Shown here in pieces: positions 1 to 5,161 of a DNA stretch of 17,710 bases. The notes beneath the pieces are model-generated. The model ran no database searches. It saw only the letters and a program-made list of their open reading frames with translations, and had not been told where the DNA came from. Within the stretch, counting starts at the first letter, position 1. Each line of letters opens with the position of its first letter. The stretch is from positions 1 to 17,710 of the forward strand of contig JAZSDZ010000072.1 in the NCBI GenBank assembly GCA_045531435.1, in the 5' to 3' direction. Source of the stretch: Fimenecus sp045531435 (lineage in GTDB: Bacteria > Bacillota > Clostridia > Oscillospirales > Acutalibacteraceae). The translations under genes and the position numbers were made by a program.

Positions 1-837
1 GAGCATACCAACAATTGCAGGAAGTATAATTGCAAGAATAGAGTTGAAAATGTGGGAAAGCTTAACAGGGTAGCTACGAACAAGAATTCTTTCCTGGAGG
101 TTAGGGCTGATTCTCTTTGAACATTCTTCAAGAACATTACCGAAACCGAATACATTGTATGTAGCAAAGAGAAGGTTTGCAACCCATACACGAGTAGCAA
201 CATCCGGAATGTTGTAGACAGGAAGCCAACCAACAAGGATAACCATTATGCACTTTGGCACAACGTCACAGTAAAGACCGTACTTATAACGACCATATTT
301 AGGAATAAGCTTTTTACGCCAGAAGATATTTCTTGCCCCTACCCAACCAGAATAAAGGAAATGTGTACCAAAGGTCTTAAAACAGGCTGTGGCATTCATA
401 CCCTCTAATCCGTTAAGAAGTGTGATAAATGAACTTGTAGGGTCGAAAAGCTTTGAGTAATCGAACAATATAGTCGAAATACCAAATGCCATCATAATTC
501 CATAAACCAGATATACTTTTCTTTCCTGTTTTTTAGGCAAGAAGCCCAGATTATCGCACACATACCACCAGATAAGTGCTGTAATATAGCCGAGAGGCAT
601 ATTCAGAATACCGATGACAGAGAATGTGAGATAAGGTAATTTGTAGTGGTGCATAATAAGGAAACAAGCAGACCAGAAACCGATATACTCGAGTATTTTT
701 GCACCTGTGTAGTTTGCGCCGACACCGATAACTACGTCCTTATATTCCTTATAAGGAACATACTTACCTTCTGCCGGAGTGTTCCAATGAGTTTTGATTT
801 CAGTACCAAAATCTTTTACTTTATCAATAAGACTCAT
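1..837 (-). CDS. Partial integral membrane transporter, probably MFS (GPH/MelB-like)
   Basis: The reading frame is open from an ATG at 837 to the window edge (279 complete codons), so the C-terminal part is missing. A GGGAG ribosome binding site lies about 8 bases before the ATG. The protein begins MSLIDKVKDFGTEIKTHWNT, with a short cytoplasmic N-terminus followed by several hydrophobic segments rich in aromatic residues (near residues 50-70, 75-95, 110-125 and 205-220). The N-terminal 'HWNTPAEGKYVPYKEY' pattern resembles sodium/melibiose-symporter-like (GPH) MFS proteins common in gut Clostridia, but I recall this from the family and cannot align it here. The substrate is unknown. It has its own promoter and is separated from the upstream HAD gene by a terminator, so it probably starts its own transcript. 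Confidence 0.55.
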   Translation of the reverse strand, partial: MSLIDKVKDFGTEIKTHWNTPAEGKYVPYKEYKDVVIGVGANYTGAKILEYIGFWSACFLIMHHYKLPYLTFSVIGILNMPLGYITALIWWYVCDNLGFLPKKQERKVYLVYGIMMAFGISTILFDYSKLFDPTSSFITLLNGLEGMNATACFKTFGTHFLYSGWVGARNIFWRKKLIPKYGRYKYGLYCDVVPKCIMVILVGWLPVYNIPDVATRVWVANLLFATYNVFGFGNVLEECSKRISPNLQERILVRSYPVKLSHIFNSILAIILPAIVGML

Positions 838-870
838 CACTTCACTCTCCCTTTCTTATATAATTGATTA

Positions 871-899
871 ATTATACCATAATTTCATATGTTTAACAA
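871..899 (-). promoter_or_regulatory. Sigma-A promoter of the MFS-like transporter gene
   Basis: On the minus strand TTGTTA (899-894), a 17-base spacer, then a perfect TATAAT (876-871) preceded by TGG, an extended -10. It lies about 35 bases before the ATG at 837. Confidence 0.7.
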
Positions 900-935
900 T
901 GAGAAAACTGCTTTTTCTTTTAAGTAATTTTAAAC

Positions 936-971
936 AAAAAAAAGAACTGTTTATTGTGCAACAGTTCTTTT
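936..971 (-). terminator. Rho-independent terminator after the HAD gene
   Basis: A perfect 12-bp inverted repeat AAAAGAACTGTT / AACAGTTCTTTT (940-951 and 960-971) with an 8-base loop, followed on the minus strand by a run of T (943-936). It starts 5 bases after the HAD stop codon and ends the mntP-HAD transcript. Confidence 0.85.
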
Positions 972-975
972 AAAT

Positions 976-1659
976 TCATATTATATCAAGTATTTCAGCA
1001 ATACTTTTTATTTCATGGTCAATTCGTAAATTATCTTTGTTTTCAGCACCACTTGGATTATACCAACAACAAAGAATTCCTGCATTGTTTCCACCTTTAA
1101 TATCACTTGTCAATGAATCCCCTATTATCATAACTTCATCGGCCTTGAATTCACCGATTTCGTTTTGTACAACATTGAAAAACTCTATTGATGGTTTTTC
1201 AAATCCTATTTTGTCAGAAATAAATACACCATCGAATATTTTATCAAGTCCTGACTGTTTAAGTTTTCTGCTTTGTGCAACATAAGTGCCGTTTGTCACT
1301 GCGTATTGCTTTACCTTACCTTTGAGACTCTGTATAGTTTCAAGTCCGTTGTTGCAGAAAAAGACTTTATCCCCGAGACGATACTGATATTCAAGGTTGA
1401 AATCATCAATTTTATTGAAATCAATGTTTTCCGTTTTGAAAAACTCCTCAAATCGACCACGAAGGACTTCGGGTTTTGTAAGTTCGTTTCTTTCAAGCAT
1501 TTCCCAATATTTTTTATTAATAGCTGAGTATCGTAAAAGCATTTCGTCAGTACATTCACCAAGTGAAAATATTTCAAAGCATTTTCTTATGCCGTATTCC
1601 TCTGCTTTTGAAAAATCAAGAAGTGTACCGTCAATATCCCAGAGTAATGTTTTAATCAT
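976..1659 (-). CDS. HAD-superfamily hydrolase, YjjG-like (probable nucleotidase/phosphatase)
   Basis: A 227-residue soluble HAD phosphatase. All four motifs are visible: motif I DIDGT (nucleophile D8, acid D10), motif II T122 in VTNGT, motif III K155 in GFEKPS, and motif IV GDSLTSD (D181, D186). The helical cap between residues 15 and 100 and the overall length fit the YjjG group, which includes pyrimidine 5'-nucleotidases; the substrate cannot be read from sequence. I chose the ATG at 1659, because AGGTGG sits 5 bases before it. An in-frame GTG at 1668 would overlap this site. The mntP stop codon (1661-1663) lies one base before the ATG (TAATATG), so the two genes are translationally coupled and the HAD gene is expected to fall under the manganese riboswitch. 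A terminator follows directly. Confidence 0.85.
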   Translation of the reverse strand: MIKTLLWDIDGTLLDFSKAEEYGIRKCFEIFSLGECTDEMLLRYSAINKKYWEMLERNELTKPEVLRGRFEEFFKTENIDFNKIDDFNLEYQYRLGDKVFFCNNGLETIQSLKGKVKQYAVTNGTYVAQSRKLKQSGLDKIFDGVFISDKIGFEKPSIEFFNVVQNEIGEFKADEVMIIGDSLTSDIKGGNNAGILCCWYNPSGAENKDNLRIDHEIKSIAEILDII

Positions 1660-1660
1660 A

Positions 1661-2230
1661 TTAACCACCTATGATGCCAAGTCCTTCCAAAAGAAATTTT
1701 ACACCCATAAGAACAAGCACAAGTCCACCTGCAAGTTCAGCCTTATTTTTATATTTAACGCCAAACTTGTGACCGATGAACACACCTATTGCTGACAATA
1801 CTGCAGTAATAACGCCAATAAGTACAACCGCTGTATAAACTTTTTTTTCTTCATATGTAAGGGCAAATGCAACACCGACGGCCAAAGCATCAATACTTGT
1901 AGCAATAGCAAGTGCTGTCAATTCCTTCAAGTCAAGCTTACTATCAGAACACTCACATTCATCATCGTGGAATGACTCATATATCATTTTACCACCAATG
2001 ATACCAAGAAGAATAAATGTTACCCAATGGTCGATACTGGTAATATATTCAGCAAATTTTGAGCCGATAAACCAACCGATAAGTGGCATTCCCGCCTGAA
2101 ATCCACCAAAAAACAATGCAATAAGTGATGTTTGTCTGATATCAAGCTTTCTCATATTAAGACCTTTACAAATTGCAACTGCAAAAGCATCCATAGCGAG
2201 TCCTACTGCAATAATTACTAATTCTGACAT
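1661..2230 (-). CDS. mntP: Manganese efflux pump MntP
   Basis: A 189-residue membrane protein of the MntP/YebN family (two DUF204 repeats, six membrane helices), which exports Mn(II) from the cytoplasm. The hallmark acidic residues of the two repeats are visible as D14 in GLAMDAFAV and D114 in ATSIDALAVG, each in a hydrophobic helix. The intracellular loop at 86-96 is acidic and Cys-containing (HDDECECSD), as in other MntP proteins. The start at 2230 is fixed by a perfect AGGAGG 6 bases upstream; a longer frame beginning at 2305 lacks this and reads through the leader. The gene is preceded by a yybP-ykoY type riboswitch, the known Mn sensor for this family, and followed with a one-base gap by a HAD phosphatase gene. 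Family and regulation support each other strongly. Confidence 0.95.
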   Translation of the reverse strand: MSELVIIAVGLAMDAFAVAICKGLNMRKLDIRQTSLIALFFGGFQAGMPLIGWFIGSKFAEYITSIDHWVTFILLGIIGGKMIYESFHDDECECSDSKLDLKELTALAIATSIDALAVGVAFALTYEEKKVYTAVVLIGVITAVLSAIGVFIGHKFGVKYKNKAELAGGLVLVLMGVKFLLEGLGIIGG

Positions 2231-2410
2231 ATAAATCCTCCTGAGTAACTGCTGATTAAATCGAGTTGTAATTATAAGCGAGATAGTTTTTGTCAAAAAT
2301 GTCAAACAACGCAGGCAATACTTGTGTATTAACGAGTATTTTTGGCTTTTATGACGGAAAGGTAGCCGCTAAGAATTGTGACTTCGATTTAATAAGCGGT
2401 TACACGAGAA
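2231..2410 (-). other. Long mntP leader downstream of the riboswitch terminator
   Basis: About 180 bases of 5' untranslated RNA separate the riboswitch terminator from mntP. It contains one possible hairpin (TAACCGCT / AGCGGCTA, minus strand, about 2402-2364, one mismatch). No convincing ORF is seen. The AGGAGG of mntP is at its 3' end. Confidence 0.5.
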
Positions 2411-2452
2411 TCAAAAAGACCCAAGTATGGCTTTACACCATACATGAGTCTT
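2411..2452 (-). terminator. Riboswitch-controlled terminator of mntP
   Basis: On the minus strand AGACTCATGTATGG pairs with CCATACTTGGGTCT (14 positions, one G-U and one mismatch) around a 7-base loop and is followed by TTTTTG. Its 5' arm contains CTCATG, which is also the 3' strand of aptamer helix P1, so terminator and folded aptamer exclude each other. Confidence 0.8.
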
Positions 2453-2533
2453 GTCATTTAATATAAGCCAGACCAAAAGGTCAGTATGTTGACTTATCAC
2501 ATATTTTATATGTCGACTACTCCCTCACGAAGC
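2443..2533 (-). ncRNA. yybP-ykoY manganese riboswitch aptamer
   Basis: The minus-strand sequence begins about at the predicted transcript start and contains the hallmark GGGAGTAG loop (from about 2524), then GTCAACATACTG, a CTGGCTTAT segment and the conserved AAGACTC 3' strand. P1 can be drawn as CGTGAG (2529-2524) with CTCATG (2448-2443). In this family Mn(II) binding stabilises P1. Here P1 would sequester the 5' arm of the downstream terminator, so Mn should switch transcription on, fitting an efflux gene. Identification is from motif recognition and gene context; a covariance-model search (Rfam RF00080) would be decisive. Confidence 0.85.
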
Positions 2534-2539
2534 AAAAAA

Positions 2540-2568
2540 ATTATATCACTCTGTATCTATTATGTCAA
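2540..2568 (-). promoter_or_regulatory. Consensus sigma-A promoter of the mntP unit
   Basis: On the minus strand a perfect TTGACA (2568-2563), a 17-base spacer and a perfect TATAAT (2545-2540). The likely transcript start is G2533, directly before the riboswitch. The -35 box overlaps the spo0A stop codon. Confidence 0.9.
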
Positions 2569-3326
2569 GAAATTTTCATTCGCAAACGAAGTTTGTCGCT
2601 TATCATTGCTATAAATTCTGAATTTGTCGGCTTTCCCCTGTCACTTTGGATTGTGTATCCGAAATATGAGCTGAGAACATCAACATCACCTCTGTCCCAT
2701 GCCACTTCAATGGCGTGACGGATTGCCCTTTCGACTCTTGAAGATGTTGTTCCGTATCTTTTTGCTACCGTGGGATAAAGGACTTTTGTTACTGAACTCA
2801 TCAAGTCGCTGTCGTTAATGGTGAGGACTATAGCTTCACGAAGATACTGATACCCTTTTATATGAGCAGGAACACCAATCTGATGCATAATTTCACTGAC
2901 CGTCACCTGTAAATCATTCGAATCCTTTTCCATATCAGTTTTTCTTTTATCCTTTGACCAACCTGTAAGCTGTGTAATTCTCTGTGCCATCATATTCACA
3001 TCAAATGGTTTAAGAAAATAGTAATCGGCACCAGCTGAGAGAATCTCCTGTTCAAAACGCTGATTATCAGAACTTGAAAGAATGACAATGAATGGCTTTT
3101 TCTTTTCATCCTTAAGATTATTCAAAACGCCAAGAGCATCAAGATTTGCCATAAAAGCATCCATTACGACAACATCAGTATTTTCTGATGAGATTTTCGA
3201 CAACACCGCTTTACCATCTTTTGCTACAAGCGACACATCACAACCATATGTACGCAAAACGTTTGCACAATTCCTTCCGAATTCGCTACCTTCACCCGTT
3301 AATAATACTTTTAAACTGTTTCCCAT
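2565..3326 (-). CDS. spo0A: Spo0A-family response regulator (sporulation master regulator)
   Basis: 253 residues: receiver domain (about 5-120), short linker, and the Spo0A DNA-binding domain (about 140-253). The C-terminal half carries family signatures such as GVPAHIKGYQYLREAI (151-166), the recognition-helix region TSSRVERAIRHAIEVAW (194-210) and KPTNSEFIAMISDKLRL (232-248). In the receiver, the phospho-acceptor D56 and the lysine K106 (FLKPFD) are kept. However, the usual acidic pair is G11-E12 instead of D-D, the MP after the phosphosite is MA, and the switch Thr is Ser (LSS). Phosphorylation may therefore differ from the norm. The start at 3326 follows GGAGG by 8 bases; a longer frame to 3392 is not supported. 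Upstream are a palindromic promoter and 0A boxes. There is no room for a terminator before the mntP promoter. Confidence 0.92.
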   Translation of the reverse strand: MGNSLKVLLTGEGSEFGRNCANVLRTYGCDVSLVAKDGKAVLSKISSENTDVVVMDAFMANLDALGVLNNLKDEKKKPFIVILSSSDNQRFEQEILSAGADYYFLKPFDVNMMAQRITQLTGWSKDKRKTDMEKDSNDLQVTVSEIMHQIGVPAHIKGYQYLREAIVLTINDSDLMSSVTKVLYPTVAKRYGTTSSRVERAIRHAIEVAWDRGDVDVLSSYFGYTIQSDRGKPTNSEFIAMISDKLRLRMKIS

Positions 3327-3376
3327 TTGTGAAACCTCCATTTTATTTTTAAAATCATCTTGTGATTTCTTATTTC

Positions 3377-3410
3377 TGCCATATTTTACCATATATGGTA
3401 ATTTATGGCA
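3377..3410. promoter_or_regulatory. 34-bp near-perfect palindrome over the spo0A promoter (putative operator)
   Basis: The core TTACCATATATGGTAA (3386-3401) is a perfect 16-bp palindrome. The flanks TGCCATA (3377-3383) and TATGGCA (3404-3410) extend it to 34 bp, with only two mismatched symmetric pairs. It spans the spacer, the -10 and most of the -35, so a bound dimer or tetramer should block RNA polymerase. The binding factor is unknown. Confidence 0.55.
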
Positions 3411-3411
3411 A
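3383..3411 (-). promoter_or_regulatory. Predicted spo0A promoter
   Basis: On the minus strand TTGCCA (3411-3406), a 17-base spacer, then TAAAAT (3388-3383); each hexamer differs from consensus at one place. The whole core promoter lies inside the palindrome at 3377-3410. Confidence 0.65.
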
Positions 3412-3441
3412 TAGTTTTTTTATATTTTACTGTTAAAACTT

Positions 3442-3448
3442 TTCGACA
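3442..3448 (-). promoter_or_regulatory. 0A box (Spo0A binding site)
   Basis: A perfect TGTCGAA on the minus strand, about 30 bp upstream of the spo0A -35 box. The 0A-box consensus is TGNCGAA. The position suggests autoregulation of spo0A. Confidence 0.5.
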
Positions 3449-3473
3449 AAAATTTTTCTAAATTAAAATAAAC

Positions 3474-3480
3474 TGACGAA
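3474..3480 (+). promoter_or_regulatory. Second 0A-box-like site
   Basis: TGACGAA on the plus strand, matching TGNCGAA, 25 bp beyond the first 0A box. Being one of two matches within 40 bp of AT-rich DNA upstream of spo0A makes it more than chance, but it is short. Confidence 0.4.
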
Positions 3481-3750
3481 AGTAACCAAAAACAAAAATT
3501 TCAAAGAAAATTTTGTAGCATTAATAAAATGACGGAAAGAAAAATTTTCCTGCAAAATTTAATGCATATATAATGGAAATATACAGTCAAAATTTGACTA
3601 TTCAGCAAGATTTTAAGTCTTTTTTTAAGAATTGTTTGAACATTAAAAATGTTGAAAACTCTGTTGAAAATGTTTAAAACTATATGTATCAAGGGGTTTA
3701 AACCCATACTTTTTTTGAACAATTTACTATTTATTATGTTTTTAACACAC

Positions 3751-3783
3751 AAAAAAAGATGTATATACAAATGCATATACATC
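3751..3783 (-). terminator. Second terminator after the ABC permease gene
   Basis: A perfect 9-bp inverted repeat GATGTATAT / ATATACATC (3758-3766, 3775-3783) with an 8-base loop, followed on the minus strand by seven T (3757-3751). The stem is AT-rich, but the U-tract is strong. Confidence 0.65.
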
Positions 3784-3819
3784 AAAATTTTGAAGGATAA
3801 CTTTCATATTTGAAAAGGC

Positions 3820-3853
3820 AAAAAATATCCGGACATCTATTCGACATCCGGTT
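3820..3853 (-). terminator. First terminator after the ABC permease gene
   Basis: On the minus strand a CCGGA/TCCGG stem (3851-3847 with 3833-3829) around a 13-base loop, then TATTTTTTG. It starts 15 bases after the permease stop codon. Confidence 0.6.
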
Positions 3854-3865
3854 GATTTTATTATT

Positions 3866-5113
3866 TTAATCTCTGCGAAGTGCTTCAATCGGCGGAAGAT
3901 TTGCTGCTCGTTTAGCAGGATAAACACCGAAGATAATACCTATTGCTGATGAGAAGCCCACAGCCAAAAGAATTGTTGAAGGCTCAACAAACAATGGCAC
4001 TTTCATTATATAGGACACAAATGCCGCAGCGGCAACACCCAACAACAAGCCGATTACACCACCTATAAGACAAAGGATAATTGACTCTGTAAGGAATTGG
4101 AACATGATTGAGCCTGTTTTAGCTCCAAGAGCCTTTCTTATACCGATTTCTCGTGTACGCTCTGTAATTGAGACAAGCATAATATTCATAACACCTATGC
4201 CACCGACGATAAGTGAAATTGCGCTTACTGCTGCAATAAAGATTGTAAATACATTGATGACTGTATCAAGAAGATCAATATATGTTGCCATATTTGTGAC
4301 AGCATAACAATCCTTTTCATAGTTATCGTGTAATGAATGTACATAGTTAAGAGCCGCGGTACCGATTCCGTCGAGCATATTTTCGTCATGTGCCGTAATC
4401 TGAAGCATATCATATCGTCCTGATGTTCTTCCGAGAAGAGTGTTGGCAATAGGTGCAGGCATCATAAGCATACAGCTTGTCATCTGCATATTACCCATCA
4501 TTGAACTCATATTGCCCATCATTTCTTCCGTATCAAGATTCATACTTGCCATAATATCGACAACACCAACAATACGGACAGAAACTGTTAAATCATTTGA
4601 TGTACAGTTGACACTTTCACCTACTACATCTTTTCTTCCGAAAAGCTGTAATGCACTGCCAACATCAATAACGCCCACATTTTTTCCTTCAATGTATTCT
4701 TCCTCGGTAAAAAATCTTCCGTAAAGAAGTGGTGTTCTCATAAGCATCTGCATATCCGTATTACAACCGATTCCCATAAGGATACCTGTCATATCGTTAG
4801 CAGACATCTGACACATTGCAATAGACTGCATTGATGCATATTGTACACCGTCAAGCTTTTTGATTGCTGTAATATCCTCGTCGGTAAAGTAGTCGTCATC
4901 ATCGGCACTGTTTGCATTTACTGTCAGGGAAATCGCACTGTTACCCATATCACGAATCATGCCAACAATATAGTCACGGCCACCATTACCTACAGTTACA
5001 ATTGCAATAACAGATGCTACACCGATAATAATACCAAGCATTGTAAGAAGAGAACGCATCAAGTTTGTTCTGATACTGAAGACGGCAATACGTATATTTT
5101 CTCTAATATTCAA
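3866..5113 (-). CDS. MacB-like ABC transporter permease (FtsX family), Met-rich extracytoplasmic domain
   Basis: 415 residues with the MacB layout: TM1 (about 18-40), a large extracytoplasmic domain (about 45-280), then the FtsX domain with three helices (about 283-310, 340-368 and 380-398) and the typical VGGIGVMNIMLVSITERTRE (302-321) and REIGIRKALGAK (321-332). Such permeases work with a MacA-like adaptor and an ATPase to move peptides, lipoproteins or drugs by mechanotransmission. The start is a TTG at 5113, with GAGGTG 6 bases upstream and the canonical N-terminus NIRENIRIAVFSIRTN right after it. The outer domain is unusually rich in Met (residues 188-218 hold 12, with a repeated MMGNM), plus a second Met/Cys-rich stretch at 95-125. 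It follows the adaptor gene by 48 bp. No ATPase gene lies in the operon. Confidence 0.88.
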   Translation of the reverse strand: MNIRENIRIAVFSIRTNLMRSLLTMLGIIIGVASVIAIVTVGNGGRDYIVGMIRDMGNSAISLTVNANSADDDDYFTDEDITAIKKLDGVQYASMQSIAMCQMSANDMTGILMGIGCNTDMQMLMRTPLLYGRFFTEEEYIEGKNVGVIDVGSALQLFGRKDVVGESVNCTSNDLTVSVRIVGVVDIMASMNLDTEEMMGNMSSMMGNMQMTSCMLMMPAPIANTLLGRTSGRYDMLQITAHDENMLDGIGTAALNYVHSLHDNYEKDCYAVTNMATYIDLLDTVINVFTIFIAAVSAISLIVGGIGVMNIMLVSITERTREIGIRKALGAKTGSIMFQFLTESIILCLIGGVIGLLLGVAAAAFVSYIMKVPLFVEPSTILLAVGFSSAIGIIFGVYPAKRAANLPPIEALRRD

Positions 5114-5161
5114 AGTTCACACCTCGATTATTATAATCTGAATTATAATTAAAATGCCGTC

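Larger units (their letters stand above)
3481..3865. other. AT-rich intergenic region without a credible gene
   Basis: Open frames here are low-complexity (Phe/Ile/Leu/Asn/Lys-rich), lack ribosome binding sites and run through terminators, so I call none. Visible structure: the 15-bp palindrome AGTCAAAATTTGACT (3585-3599); three near copies of TGTTGAAAA at 3650, 3662 and 3671; the 12-bp palindrome GGGTTTAAACCC (3694-3705); and two terminators of the upstream permease operon (3751-3783 and 3820-3853). It may also act as a long upstream regulatory region for spo0A. Confidence 0.6.

Noticed and set aside
646..867. 73-residue plus-strand frame over the first gene
   Set aside because: Antisense shadow of the membrane transporter, no ribosome binding site, and not protein-like.
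2271..2296. TTGACA and TATAAT just upstream of mntP
   Set aside because: The spacer is only 14 bases, too short for a normal promoter, although a weak riboswitch-independent promoter cannot be excluded.
2310..2340. AATACTTG / CGAGTATT hairpin followed by TTTT on the plus strand
   Set aside because: No plus-strand gene to terminate, and on the minus strand (the mRNA) the stem has a mismatch and no U-tract.
3694..3705. GGGTTTAAACCC palindrome followed by ATACTTTTTTT on the plus strand
   Set aside because: Looks like a plus-strand terminator, but there is no plus-strand gene upstream and the stem can hold only about four pairs.
3501..3785. 94-residue minus-strand open frame upstream of spo0A
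   Set aside because: Low-complexity Phe/Leu/Ile/Asn-rich translation, no ribosome binding site, and it includes the terminator hairpin at 3758-3783.
3840..3846. TGTCGAA (0A-box match) on the minus strand
   Set aside because: It falls in the loop of the permease terminator, far from any promoter; probably chance.
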